Assembly (NCBI RefSeq): GCF_001046895.1
Contig: NZ_CAQI01000039.1
Span: 94,160 to 158,159 of the forward strand
Reading direction: 5' to 3'
Source of the DNA: Pseudarthrobacter siccitolerans
Lineage (GTDB): Bacteria > Actinomycetota > Actinomycetes > Actinomycetales > Micrococcaceae
Length of the DNA: 64,000 nucleotides
Both the position numbers and the translations under genes were made by a program. Every line of letters begins with the position of its first letter. The stretch's first letter is position 1. Below are positions 28,478-37,135 of the stretch, in pieces. The notes below the pieces were generated by a model, which did no database searches, had not been told where the DNA came from, and saw only the letters and a list, made by a program, of their open reading frames with translations.

Positions 28478-29530
28478 GTGATTCCTGAAGGGATACAGGG
28501 GGGATCGGCCCGTTCCGTTGCCGTGCTCGGGGCCGGCTCCTGGGGGACTACATTTGCGAAGATCCTGGCCGACGCCGCCACGGCGGCCGGTGTGCCGCGC
28601 ACCATCCGGCTGTGGGGCCGGCGCAGTGAAGTGGTGGAGGAGATCAACACCTTCCACCGCAACAGCCAGTACCTGAAAGACATCGCCCTCCCCGACAGCA
28701 TTACCGCCTACACCGAGGTCCGCCAGGTATTCGACGGCGCTGACTTGGTGGTCCTGGCGGTGCCGGCGCAGTCCCTGCGGCCGCAGCTGCGCGGGTGGAA
28801 GGACATGATCGTGCCCGGCGCCATGGTGGTTTCGCTGATGAAGGGCCTGGAACTGGGCACCGACGCACGGATGAGCGAGGTCATCAGCGAGGAACTTGGC
28901 GTTCCCACCGAGCGCATCGCCGTCGTATCCGGTCCCAACCTGGCGATGGAGATCGCCCGTGAGGAGCCCACCGCGTCTGTGGTGGCCTGCACCGATTCCG
29001 CAGCTGCCGGCTGGATTGCCCGCAGCTGCACCGCGCCTTATTTCCGGCCCTACACCACGGCGGACGTCGTTGGGGTGGAGATCGGCGGCATAGTGAAGAA
29101 CGTCATCGCGCTGGCAGTAGGGATATGCGAGGGCCGGCAAATGGGGGACAACACCAAAGCTTCCGTCATCACCCGCGGCCTCGCCGAGACGTCCCGCCTC
29201 GCGCTGGCGCTGGGTGGTGACGCGAAAACGATGGCGGGCCTGGCGGGCCTGGGCGACCTCGTGGCCACCTGCTCTTCGCCCCTGTCGAGGAACCACACCG
29301 CCGGACGCTTGCTCGGCCAGGGCCTGACGCTGGAGGAAGTAGGCCAGAAGATGACCCAAACAGCCGAAGGCATTAAATCCGGCCAGGCCGTGCACGAACT
29401 CGCAGCAAAGCTGGGCGTCGAGATGCCCATCACAGCCGCCGTCGTCGCCGTGCTGGCAGGCAAGTTGTCCGTTGACCAACTGGGGCCCGTCCTGCTGGCC
29501 CGGGAACTGAAACCTGAAGGCGATTACTGA
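28478..29530 (+). CDS. gpsA: Glycerol-3-phosphate dehydrogenase [NAD(P)+]
   Basis: GpsA reduces dihydroxyacetone phosphate to sn-glycerol 3-phosphate for phospholipids. The 350-aa product shows VLGAGSWGTTFAKIL, the NAD-fold hinge VVLAVPAQSLRPQLR, SGPNLAMEIAREEP and the catalytic lysine region VEIGGIVKNVIALAVGI. The start is uncertain: the 18-base unit GTGATTCCTGA(G/A)GGGAnn occurs twice, giving GTG at 28460 and at 28478. The second has GAGGGG just upstream and avoids overlap with plsC, so it is preferred. ddl follows two bases after the stop. Confidence 0.92.
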   Translation: MIPEGIQGGSARSVAVLGAGSWGTTFAKILADAATAAGVPRTIRLWGRRSEVVEEINTFHRNSQYLKDIALPDSITAYTEVRQVFDGADLVVLAVPAQSLRPQLRGWKDMIVPGAMVVSLMKGLELGTDARMSEVISEELGVPTERIAVVSGPNLAMEIAREEPTASVVACTDSAAAGWIARSCTAPYFRPYTTADVVGVEIGGIVKNVIALAVGICEGRQMGDNTKASVITRGLAETSRLALALGGDAKTMAGLAGLGDLVATCSSPLSRNHTAGRLLGQGLTLEEVGQKMTQTAEGIKSGQAVHELAAKLGVEMPITAAVVAVLAGKLSVDQLGPVLLARELKPEGDY

Positions 29531-29532
29531 AC

Positions 29533-30678
29533 ATGTCCCACAATCTGACCGCAGCAGAGCCCGCCGGCGGGGCAAAGCCCCGGGTGGCAGTACTTTTCGG
29601 CGGACGGTCCAGCGAGCATGCCGTGAGCTGCGTTACCGCGGCCGGCGTCCTTGGTGCCATTAACAAGGACAAGTACGAGGTGATCCCGATCGGAATCGCC
29701 AAGACGGGGCAGTGGGTCCTTGCCGCCGACGACACAGCCCAGTGGTCCCTCTCCGCATCCTCGTTGCCTGAGGTGGTCCCGTCACAGAAAACAGTGACGC
29801 TGGCCGAGATCGGCGGTGAACACCAGCTGATCGTGGCTTCCCCGAACGAGGTTCCGCAGGAGCTCGGCACCGTGGATGTGGTGTTCCCGCTGCTGCACGG
29901 CCCGTTCGGTGAGGACGGCACCATCCAGGGGCTCCTGGAACTCTCGGACACCCGGTACGTCGGAGCCGGCGTCCTGGCCTCAGCTGTGGGGATGGACAAG
30001 CACTACATGAAGGTGGTCTTTGAAGCGGCCGGCCTTCAGGTGGGCCCGTACATTGCCGTCACCGACAGGCAGTGGCGCAAGGACGCGGAGTCCGTGCGGA
30101 AGCAGGTGGACCGGCTCGGGTTCCCCGTCTTCGTCAAGCCCGCCAGGGCCGGATCCTCGATGGGCATCTCCAAGGTGGACTCGCTGGATGAGCTGGATGC
30201 GGCCATTGAGGAAGCACGGCGGCACGACCTCAAACTCGTCATCGAGGCAGGAATTGCGGGCCGCGAGATTGAATGCGCAGTGCTCGAAGGCAGGGGGACC
30301 GATGCCCCCCGCACCTCCATGCCCGGCGAGATCTCCGTGGCAGGCGGCACGCACGAGTTCTACGACTTCAACGCGAAGTACGTCGAGGAAGACGCCGCGG
30401 CGCTCAGCTGCCCGGCAGACCTGCCCGAGGAAGCCATCACCAGGGTGCGTGAACTCTCGGCGGCTGCTTTTGACGCGGTGGGCGCAGAGGGATTGAGCCG
30501 GGTGGACTTCTTCTACACACCGGACGGCCAGCTGATCATCAACGAGATCAACACCATGCCGGGCTTTACCCCCAAGAGCATGTACCCGCAGATGTGGGCC
30601 GCCTCCGGCCTGGGCTACGCGGACCTGATCGATGAACTCATCTACTTGGCACTGAACCGCAAAACCGGACTCCGCTAG
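29533..30678 (+). CDS. ddl: D-alanine--D-alanine ligase
   Basis: Ddl makes the D-Ala-D-Ala dipeptide for peptidoglycan precursors. The 381-aa ATP-grasp enzyme shows VLFGGRSSEHAVSCVTA, FPLLHGPFGEDGTIQGLLE, PARAGSSMGISKV and IINEINTMPGFTPKSMYP. It is full length. It ends the murA-plsC-gpsA-ddl run; the gpsA-ddl pairing is also known in mycobacteria. It converges with a DUF3515 lipoprotein gene 62 bases downstream. Confidence 0.95.
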   Translation: MSHNLTAAEPAGGAKPRVAVLFGGRSSEHAVSCVTAAGVLGAINKDKYEVIPIGIAKTGQWVLAADDTAQWSLSASSLPEVVPSQKTVTLAEIGGEHQLIVASPNEVPQELGTVDVVFPLLHGPFGEDGTIQGLLELSDTRYVGAGVLASAVGMDKHYMKVVFEAAGLQVGPYIAVTDRQWRKDAESVRKQVDRLGFPVFVKPARAGSSMGISKVDSLDELDAAIEEARRHDLKLVIEAGIAGREIECAVLEGRGTDAPRTSMPGEISVAGGTHEFYDFNAKYVEEDAAALSCPADLPEEAITRVRELSAAAFDAVGAEGLSRVDFFYTPDGQLIINEINTMPGFTPKSMYPQMWAASGLGYADLIDELIYLALNRKTGLR

Positions 30679-30740
30679 CCGCCTCGGTGGTCGGACTTCC
30701 CCCGTGGTTGACCGTGTCCGGCGGTTAGGCTTGCCGGAAC

Positions 30741-31244
30741 CTACTGGCTTTCCGGCAGGTTCTGCAGCTCCTCCTGGCCCACGCAGTTCCTGCCGGCCGG
30801 GATCTCGGCTGCGGCAACTGCAAGGTCGGCAAGCACCGTGGCGGAGCTGATCTTGTCCGGGTCCATCAGGATCTCCGTAGCCGGCTCCCGGCCGTAGGTG
30901 GTGAGCGTCCACACGGGGTTGCCTTCCTTGATGACCCAGTCGATCCCGTTGACGGTCACGCACCGGTCGGTGGTGGGTCCCGGAACATTCACGCCGCAGC
31001 GCAGGACCACCAGCGAGGGATCACCCCAGGCGGCCGTGGCCTGGCTGTTCGTCTTGCGAAGTGCGGAGTCCCCGATGGCCTCAGGCAGCGCCACCATCAT
31101 GGGGGCGCACGCCGGGTTTGCGGCATCCTTGGCAGCAGGAACGTCCACCACCGGCGCACAGGCAGCGAGCGGGAGGGCCGCAAAAGCCCCGATCAGTGCG
31201 GTCCTGGCAGCGCGGGCGGTCAGGGAAGCGTGGGGGCGGTGCAT
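30741..31244 (-). CDS. DUF3515 family lipoprotein
   Basis: This 167-aa exported protein has a basic start, a hydrophobic signal helix and a lipobox AALPLAAC, so cysteine at about residue 29 is expected to be lipidated on the outer face of the membrane. The mature part has CAPMMVALPEAIG, WGDPSLVVLRCGV, and paired cysteines at LRCGV and DRCVTV. This matches DUF3515, of unknown function, whose gene accompanies thiL or ddl in actinobacteria. ATG 31244 has TAGGCT six bases upstream on the minus strand. It diverges from thiL. Confidence 0.85.
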   Translation of the reverse strand: MHRPHASLTARAARTALIGAFAALPLAACAPVVDVPAAKDAANPACAPMMVALPEAIGDSALRKTNSQATAAWGDPSLVVLRCGVNVPGPTTDRCVTVNGIDWVIKEGNPVWTLTTYGREPATEILMDPDKISSATVLADLAVAAAEIPAGRNCVGQEELQNLPESQ

Positions 31245-31250
31245 ACTCCA

Positions 31251-31256
31251 AGCCTA
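31251..31256 (-). promoter_or_regulatory. Putative leaderless -10 of the DUF3515 gene
   Basis: Minus-strand TAGGCT ends six bases before ATG 31244; no Shine-Dalgarno sequence can fit. Confidence 0.5.
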
Positions 31257-31323
31257 TCGCCGCCGCCACACCGGCCAGGACACGGTGCCGGCTGTGGGGG
31301 CCGCCAATGTCCGGGGTCCGCTG

Positions 31324-31329
31324 TAGCGT
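31324..31329 (+). promoter_or_regulatory. Putative leaderless -10 of thiL
   Basis: TAGCGT ends six bases before GTG 31336. Confidence 0.45.
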
Positions 31330-31335
31330 AGTGGC

Positions 31336-32382
31336 GTGCCAGAGAACTGTTTAACCGCCCACCCCCAGCCCACAGCCGTCGGTGCGCTGTCCGAAGCCGA
31401 ATTGCTGGCGCGGATCTTCCCCCGCCTGTCCATGCCGGCGTCTCACTCCCAGGCCACGCTGCTGGGGCCGGGGGACGACGCCGCCGTGGTTGCAGCGCCG
31501 GACGGGAAGACGGTGGTGAGCATCGACACGCAGGTCCAGGACCAGGATTTCCGGTTGGAATGGCCCAACGGCTACCGGACCACCGGCTTCGACGTCGGCT
31601 GGAAGGCCGCGGCGCAGAACCTGAGCGATATCAACGCCATGGGAGCCACCGCCACGTCCCTCGTGGTGAGCCTGACCCTTCCACCTGAGACACCTGCCAG
31701 TTGGGTGGAGGACCTGGCGGACGGGCTGACGGCGGCCATCAGGGAGCTGGGGGCCGCGGGATGCTCGGTGGCAGGAGGCGATCTGGGGCGCGGCCGGGAA
31801 ATCTCTGTCACTGCTGCCGTGCTCGGCACCCTCCACGGCGGCCGTGCCGTGCTTCGGTCCGGTGCGCGGCCGGGGGACGTCCTCGCGCTTGCCGGCACGG
31901 CCGGACATGCGGCCGCCGGCCTGGCCCTTCTGGAGTCCTCCGTACCCGTCGAAGCTCTGGGCGGACGTGAGCGGGTGTTCCTGGACCTGCAGTGCAGGCC
32001 GAGGCCACCGCTGAGTGCCGGCCCCGCAGCGCGGGCGGCCGGTGCCACAGCCATGCTCGATGTCTCGGACGGCCTGTTGCGGGATGGATTGCGGATGGCC
32101 GCGGCCAGCAGCACCACCCTCGATCTTGATCCGGCGCAACTGGAGGTGCTGGGGGAAGTCTTGCGGCCTGCCTCGGACCTGCTGGGAACGGATCCCGTGG
32201 CGTGGGTGCTCAACGGCGGGGAGGACCACGGCCTGCTGGCCACATTCCCTGCTGATGTTCAGCTGCCTCCCGGATTCGCTGCGATAGGCTCAGTACAAGC
32301 ACTGGAAAGCAATGAAAGCCCGAGCGTCACAATTGCGGGCCGGCCCGCGGACGCCGGGGGATGGGATCACTTTGCACACTAA
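31336..32382 (+). CDS. thiL: Thiamine-monophosphate kinase
   Basis: ThiL phosphorylates thiamine monophosphate to the active cofactor TPP, which IlvB in this window uses. The 348-aa PurM-fold protein has GPGDDAAVV, the Mg/ATP site AQNLSDINAMGATAT, GGDLGRGREISVTAA and the late LDVSDGLLRD, ending with NGGEDHGLLATFP. GTG 31336 is supported by the box six bases upstream. The downstream DhaL-domain gene overlaps its 3' end by a few bases, so they are probably cotranscribed. Confidence 0.92.
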   Translation: MPENCLTAHPQPTAVGALSEAELLARIFPRLSMPASHSQATLLGPGDDAAVVAAPDGKTVVSIDTQVQDQDFRLEWPNGYRTTGFDVGWKAAAQNLSDINAMGATATSLVVSLTLPPETPASWVEDLADGLTAAIRELGAAGCSVAGGDLGRGREISVTAAVLGTLHGGRAVLRSGARPGDVLALAGTAGHAAAGLALLESSVPVEALGGRERVFLDLQCRPRPPLSAGPAARAAGATAMLDVSDGLLRDGLRMAAASSTTLDLDPAQLEVLGEVLRPASDLLGTDPVAWVLNGGEDHGLLATFPADVQLPPGFAAIGSVQALESNESPSVTIAGRPADAGGWDHFAH

Positions 32383-33391
32383 GGTTGCCGCCAACGCGCA
32401 AGCGATGAAGAGGTGGTTGAGCAAGGCTGAGACCGTCATTGGGAACCACAGCGACCGCCTCAACGCCATCAATATCTTCCCCGTGGCGGACGGGGACACC
32501 GGGACCAACCTGTACCTGACCGTCCGTGCGGCCGCCCGGTCCGCTGTTGCCGCTGAAGACCAGCCTGCCCAGCTGGATGTCGGCGTCGTCCTTGCTGCCG
32601 CCGGCCAGGCGGCGATGGAGGAGGCCCGCGGAAACTCGGGAACCCTGCTTTCCGTGTTCCTGTGCGCCGCGGCTGAACCCCTGGCGGGCCACACCCGGCT
32701 GACGTCCACGCTTCTTGCCGCAGCGCTCAACCGTGCCCAGATCAGGGCGTGGTCAGCCCTCAGCGACCCCGTCCCGGGGACCATGCTTTCAGTGATGGAG
32801 GCAGCGGCGCGGGCCGCCGCTGCGGTGGACGCCGGACAAAATGGTGACGACAGCAACCACGCCCTGGGCCTTGCCCTGGACGCAGCCGTTGAGGGTGCCC
32901 TGGCTGCCGTGATCCGCACCGAGGACCAGCTGGACGCCCTGACCTCGGCCCGGGTGGTGGACGCGGGCGGAGTGGGAATGCTTTTGATCCTGGATTGCCT
33001 CCGTTCCGCGGTCCTGGGTGAAGAACTCCAGAGTGAGCTGCTCGACGGCCTGCATGGCTATGACGTCTCGGATCCCCACATCCACACCGCCCTGCCCGAC
33101 GATGACGGCGTTGAAGTCATGTTCACCATCAACCTTTCGCCCCTCCACGCAGCCACCCTCCGCCAGCAGCTGGACGAGATCGGCGAGTCCGTCATCATGA
33201 GCCAGGTGGGCGGCAACGAGGACGCTGACGGGAACTACCGCTGGCGGGTCCATGTGCACGTTCCCCAGCCGGAACCGGCCGTGAGCATCATCCGGGCCCT
33301 GGGGGAACCTTCCCAGCTCAGTATCAGCGAACTCGCGCTCCCGCGCGAACCCCACACGGATGCAGTGAACTCCAGTGGGCATGACCGCTGA
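32372..33391 (+). CDS. DhaL-domain (DAK/FakA-like) protein
   Basis: The 339-aa product has a DhaL-type ATP-binding domain: LNAINIFPVADGDTGTNLYLT holds the Mg-binding aspartates, followed by MEEARGNSGTLLS, PGTMLSVMEAA and RVVDAGGVGMLLIL. This resembles the N-terminal kinase domain of fatty acid kinase FakA. The C-terminal part is short, ending about 130 residues after the DhaL domain. FakB-type partners are not in the window. The start is unclear: TTG 32372 (overlapping thiL), ATG 32405 (MKRWLSK) or ATG 32312 are all in frame. It overlaps recG by a few bases. The same thiL-DAK-recG order is known in mycobacteria. Confidence 0.78.
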   Translation: MHTKVAANAQAMKRWLSKAETVIGNHSDRLNAINIFPVADGDTGTNLYLTVRAAARSAVAAEDQPAQLDVGVVLAAAGQAAMEEARGNSGTLLSVFLCAAAEPLAGHTRLTSTLLAAALNRAQIRAWSALSDPVPGTMLSVMEAAARAAAAVDAGQNGDDSNHALGLALDAAVEGALAAVIRTEDQLDALTSARVVDAGGVGMLLILDCLRSAVLGEELQSELLDGLHGYDVSDPHIHTALPDDDGVEVMFTINLSPLHAATLRQQLDEIGESVIMSQVGGNEDADGNYRWRVHVHVPQPEPAVSIIRALGEPSQLSISELALPREPHTDAVNSSGHDR

Positions 33392-35645
33392 ACTGGATCT
33401 TGCGCTGGAACGGCGGCTTGGAAAGCGTTCCGCAACCGTCATCGAGAAGCATCTGGGCATCACCACCGTTGACGGGCTGCTGAACTACTTCCCGCGCCGC
33501 TACATGAACCGCGGCGAGCTGACGCCCATCAGCGAGCTTCCCCTCGACGAAGAGGTCACACTCATCGCCAGGGTGCTCTCCAGCAGTACCCGGAATATGC
33601 AGGCCCGCCGCGGCACCATCACAGACGTCATCGTGTCCGACGACGACGGGCAGCAGGGGCTCCGGCTGGTCGGCGGCACGGACTACCGCGGAAAAGTCCC
33701 CGGCACCCTCAAAATCACCTTCTTCAACGGGTACAAAGCAAAGACGGACCTCCTGCAGGGCCGCCGGGCCCTGTTCTCCGGAAAAGTAACCAGGTTCAAA
33801 GGCCAACTGGGCCTTACCAACCCGGACTTCCAGCTCCTGGATGAGGATCCTTTCAGCGAGGGCAGCCAGGACCCGGAAAAACTGGCCGCCATGCCCATCC
33901 CGGTGTACCCGGCCACTGCCAAGCTGCCCAGCTGGAAGATCCAGAAGGCCGTCCATACGCTGCTGGAAACCCTGGACCTGGATACTCTGCCCGATCCCGT
34001 TCCGCCCGCCGTCGCCCGGCGTGAAAAGTTCCTTCCGGTAGCCGAGGCCTACCGCCTTATCCACGCGCCCGAATCCGCCGAGGACTGGCGGCGGGCGCGG
34101 GACCGGCTCCGGTACCACGAAGCGCTGGTGCTGCAGTCCGCCCTGGCCCGGCGCCGGGCACAGCTGGCTGCGGAGGAAGCCACCGCCCGGCGGCAGGTTC
34201 CGGGCGGACTGCTGGAAGCCTTCGATGCAAACCTTCCCTTCACGCTCACGGCGGGGCAGGCCGCCATCGGCAAGACCCTGGCGGCCGAACTTGCCCACGA
34301 CTCCCCGATGAACCGGCTGCTGCAGGGCGAAGTGGGTTCCGGCAAGACCATCGTGGCGTTGCGGGCCATGCTGCAGGTGGTGGACGCCGGGGGACAGGCC
34401 GCGCTCCTGGCACCCACCGAAGTCCTTGCCGCCCAGCACTACGAGTCGATCCGCCGCTCCCTCGGACCGCTCTCCAGGGACGGCCTGCTGGGCGGGCTGG
34501 ACACCGCCTCCGTCCAGGTCACCCTGCTGACGGGTTCCATGCCGGCCGCCGCCCGCAAGCAGGCACTGCTCGATGCTGCATCCGGGACGGCGGGGATCAT
34601 TATCGGCACCCATGCCCTGCTGAGCGGCAACGTGGGCTTCTACGATCTTGGCCTGATCGTGGTGGATGAGCAGCACCGCTTCGGTGTGGAACAGCGGGAC
34701 GCCCTCCGTGCCAAGGCACGGAAGCCGCCCCACCTGCTGGTCATGACTGCCACGCCCATCCCGCGCACTGTGGCCATGACCGTATTCGGGGACCTTGAAA
34801 CTTCCGTACTGGACGAGTTGCCCGAAGGCCGGGCCCCGATCAGCACCCATTTGGTGGGCCTTGCCGAAAACCCGGCCTGGGCCGGACGCATCTGGGCCCG
34901 GTCGCGCGAGGAAATCGACAACGGGCACCAAGTGTATGTCGTCTGCCCCAAGATCGGCACCGACGACGACGGCGACTTCAGCCCGGAGGAAGCGGACCTG
35001 TCCGATGGCCCTGAGGGGGAAAACGGGCGCGAACTCGCGTCGGTGACAGCCGTCGTCGAACATCTCCTGGCCGAGCCGGCACTTGCGGGTGTCCCCGTGG
35101 CCCCGCTGCACGGGCGGCAGCTGCCGGACGTGAAAGCCGCCGCCATGGCCGGCTTCGTGGACAACCGGGTCAAACTGCTCGTCTCCACCACCGTTATTGA
35201 GGTGGGCGTGGACGTCCCCAACGCCACGCTGATGGTCATCCTCGACGCCGACAGGTTCGGCATCTCCCAGCTCCACCAGCTGCGCGGCCGGGTGGGCCGG
35301 GGCGGGCTGCCAGGAACCTGCCTGCTGGTCACCGCCCTGGAGCCCGGCCACCCCAGCCGGAAGCGGCTGGAGGCGGTAGCCGCCACCACGGACGGTTTCG
35401 AGCTTTCCCAGGAGGACCTCAAGCTCCGCCGCGAGGGCGACATCCTCGGTGCCTCCCAGTCCGGCGGACGCTCCACCCTTCGGCTGCTGCGTGTGCTTGA
35501 GCATGAAGCCGTCATCAGCCGGGCCAGGGACGACGCCCAGCAGATCGTGTCACAGGACCCCTCGCTGGCTGGACATCAGGAACTGGCCGAAGCCATCGAG
35601 AAGTACCTCAACCCCGAAAAGGAGGCGTTCCTTGAACGCGGTTAG
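33381..35645 (+). CDS. recG: ATP-dependent DNA helicase RecG
   Basis: RecG remodels stalled replication forks and Holliday junctions. The 754-aa product has an N-terminal wedge/OB region (LLNYFPRRYMNRGEL, ARVLSSSTRN), then the SF2 helicase core: Walker A GEVGSGKTIVALRAM, APTEVLAAQHY, the DEQH box VVDEQHRFGVEQRD, motif III TATPIPRTVAM, then VVCPKI, PLHGRQLPD, STTVIEVGVDVPNA and QLRGRVGRGG. ATG 33381 is chosen over GTG 33375; both overlap the previous gene. All motifs are intact. Confidence 0.95.
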   Translation: MTAELDLALERRLGKRSATVIEKHLGITTVDGLLNYFPRRYMNRGELTPISELPLDEEVTLIARVLSSSTRNMQARRGTITDVIVSDDDGQQGLRLVGGTDYRGKVPGTLKITFFNGYKAKTDLLQGRRALFSGKVTRFKGQLGLTNPDFQLLDEDPFSEGSQDPEKLAAMPIPVYPATAKLPSWKIQKAVHTLLETLDLDTLPDPVPPAVARREKFLPVAEAYRLIHAPESAEDWRRARDRLRYHEALVLQSALARRRAQLAAEEATARRQVPGGLLEAFDANLPFTLTAGQAAIGKTLAAELAHDSPMNRLLQGEVGSGKTIVALRAMLQVVDAGGQAALLAPTEVLAAQHYESIRRSLGPLSRDGLLGGLDTASVQVTLLTGSMPAAARKQALLDAASGTAGIIIGTHALLSGNVGFYDLGLIVVDEQHRFGVEQRDALRAKARKPPHLLVMTATPIPRTVAMTVFGDLETSVLDELPEGRAPISTHLVGLAENPAWAGRIWARSREEIDNGHQVYVVCPKIGTDDDGDFSPEEADLSDGPEGENGRELASVTAVVEHLLAEPALAGVPVAPLHGRQLPDVKAAAMAGFVDNRVKLLVSTTVIEVGVDVPNATLMVILDADRFGISQLHQLRGRVGRGGLPGTCLLVTALEPGHPSRKRLEAVAATTDGFELSQEDLKLRREGDILGASQSGGRSTLRLLRVLEHEAVISRARDDAQQIVSQDPSLAGHQELAEAIEKYLNPEKEAFLERG

Positions 35646-35690
35646 CAAGGCGGACCCCACAATGCGCGCCGGCGGAAGCAGAGGCCTCCA

Positions 35691-36323
35691 GTGAGCCGGA
35701 TCATTTCCGGCGCAGCCGGCGGTACACCCCTGCAGGCCGTCCCGGGCTCCTTGACCAGGCCCACAACCGACAGGGTCAAAGAAGCGCTCTTCTCGCGCCT
35801 TGATGCCTTTGATGTCATCAGCGGCGCCAGGGTGCTGGACCTTTACGCAGGCTCGGGATCCCTCGGTGTGGAGAGCGGCAGCAGGGGAGCCCAAACCGTG
35901 GACCTCGTGGAGTCCGATGCGAAGGCGAGTGCTGTGTGCCAGCGCAACGCGGACCTCATCAACGGGGTCCTGGGCCGAAAAGCCGTGACGGTCCACCGGT
36001 CCAAGGTGGAACCATTCCTTGAGCGCGCCGATGCCGCCGCAACCTGGGACCTGGTGTTCCTGGACCCGCCCTATCCGCTGGAGGAGGTGGCTCTGGCCGC
36101 GGTGCTCGAAAAGCTGGCCGGGCACCTGACACCGGCGGCCGTGGTGGTGGTGGAGAGGTCGTCCCGCTCGCCGGAGCCGGCCTGGCCGGGCGGGCTGGCG
36201 CGGTTCGCGGAGAAAAAGTACGGCGAAACCAGGCTGTGGTTCGCTGAGCCGTTTGTCCCCGACGCCGTCGATGCCGAGGTCCTGGAGGCCGAAGGCGCGG
36301 ATGCGGGCGGGAACACCCAGTAG
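35691..36323 (+). CDS. rsmD: 16S rRNA (guanine966-N2)-methyltransferase
   Basis: RsmD methylates 16S rRNA in the 30S subunit. The 210-aa Rossmann methyltransferase shows the N-terminal RIISGAAGGTPL, RPTTDRVKEALFSRL, the SAM motif VLDLYAGSGSLGVESGSRGA, and the catalytic LVFLDPPYPLEE. A short acidic tail follows. GTG 35691 lies 46 bases after recG, an order conserved in actinobacteria. It converges with a minus-strand pair. Confidence 0.93.
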   Translation: MSRIISGAAGGTPLQAVPGSLTRPTTDRVKEALFSRLDAFDVISGARVLDLYAGSGSLGVESGSRGAQTVDLVESDAKASAVCQRNADLINGVLGRKAVTVHRSKVEPFLERADAAATWDLVFLDPPYPLEEVALAAVLEKLAGHLTPAAVVVVERSSRSPEPAWPGGLARFAEKKYGETRLWFAEPFVPDAVDAEVLEAEGADAGGNTQ

Positions 36324-36346
36324 GAAACCTTCCCCGCGAGGCCGCC

Positions 36347-37135
36347 TCAGACGGCGAGTGCGTCCAGGTCCACTCCGGCCAGGACCTTCGCCGGATGCGG
36401 CCCCCGGGCGGTCAATTCCTCGGACCAGCCGGCGGGCCAGGGTGTTTGCGTGCCGGCCAGGATGATGTTCCCGGGGTAGCGGCCTTCGAACATGCCTGCT
36501 TCAGCAAAGGCGGCGACGTCAGCCATTGCGCGCCGCATCGCCGACACCTGGCTGCGGAGCAGGGTGAGGCCTGGCTCGTCGCCCACATTGACGATCAGGA
36601 GCCCGCCCGGGGCCAGCCGTTCCCGCAGCTCGCTGTAAAACTCCGTGCACGCAAGATGCGCCGGGGCCTCGGGCCCGGAGAAGATGTCCAGGATCACCAC
36701 GTCAAAAAGGAGGCCGGGCTCAAGGTCCGTCAGTGCATCCCTGGCATCTCCAATGACGGTGTGCAGGTTGGTCCCCTCGGGAAGGGGCAGCTGCTGCAGG
36801 ACGAAATCAAGCAGTTCGCGCTCCAGCTCCACCGCGTACTGGGTGGAGCCCGGCCGGGTCGCCTGGATGTAGCGGGCCAACGTCAGGGCCCCCGCTCCCA
36901 GGTGCAGCGCCGTGACCGGCGTTCCTGCCGGACCCGCAAGGTCCACCAGGTGCCCGATCCGCCTCAGGTATTCGTAGAAGATCTCATCCGGCCGCGCCAG
37001 GTTCACGTGCGACTGTTCAGCGCCGCCGATACTGAGCACATAGCTGCCCTCAGTGAAAGCGTCCGGTTCGATGGCTGCGTGCTGCCCGCTGGTGCGAAGG
37101 AACCGGGCCGCCGCCCGCCCGCTGCCTGCCTGCAT
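36347..37135 (-). CDS. Spermidine-synthase-like methyltransferase-fold protein
   Basis: This 262-aa protein has a Rossmann fold like spermidine synthases: ALHLGAGALTLARYIQ (motif I), YAVELERELLDFV with the acidic residue binding ribose, VIGDARDALTDL, and the catalytic-loop region DVVILDIFSGPEAPAHL. N-terminal residues 25-60 form the beta domain (EGSYVLSIGGAEQSHVNLARPDEIFYEYL). Many such actinobacterial proteins are of unproven activity and may not make polyamines. ATG 37135 overlaps the aminotransferase stop (TGATG on the minus strand), so the two are coupled. Confidence 0.78.
   Translation of the reverse strand: MQAGSGRAAARFLRTSGQHAAIEPDAFTEGSYVLSIGGAEQSHVNLARPDEIFYEYLRRIGHLVDLAGPAGTPVTALHLGAGALTLARYIQATRPGSTQYAVELERELLDFVLQQLPLPEGTNLHTVIGDARDALTDLEPGLLFDVVILDIFSGPEAPAHLACTEFYSELRERLAPGGLLIVNVGDEPGLTLLRSQVSAMRRAMADVAAFAEAGMFEGRYPGNIILAGTQTPWPAGWSEELTARGPHPAKVLAGVDLDALAV

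Noticed and set aside
33324..35504. 726-codon open frame opposite recG
   Set aside because: It is a shadow of recG; the RecG helicase motifs on the plus strand are complete.
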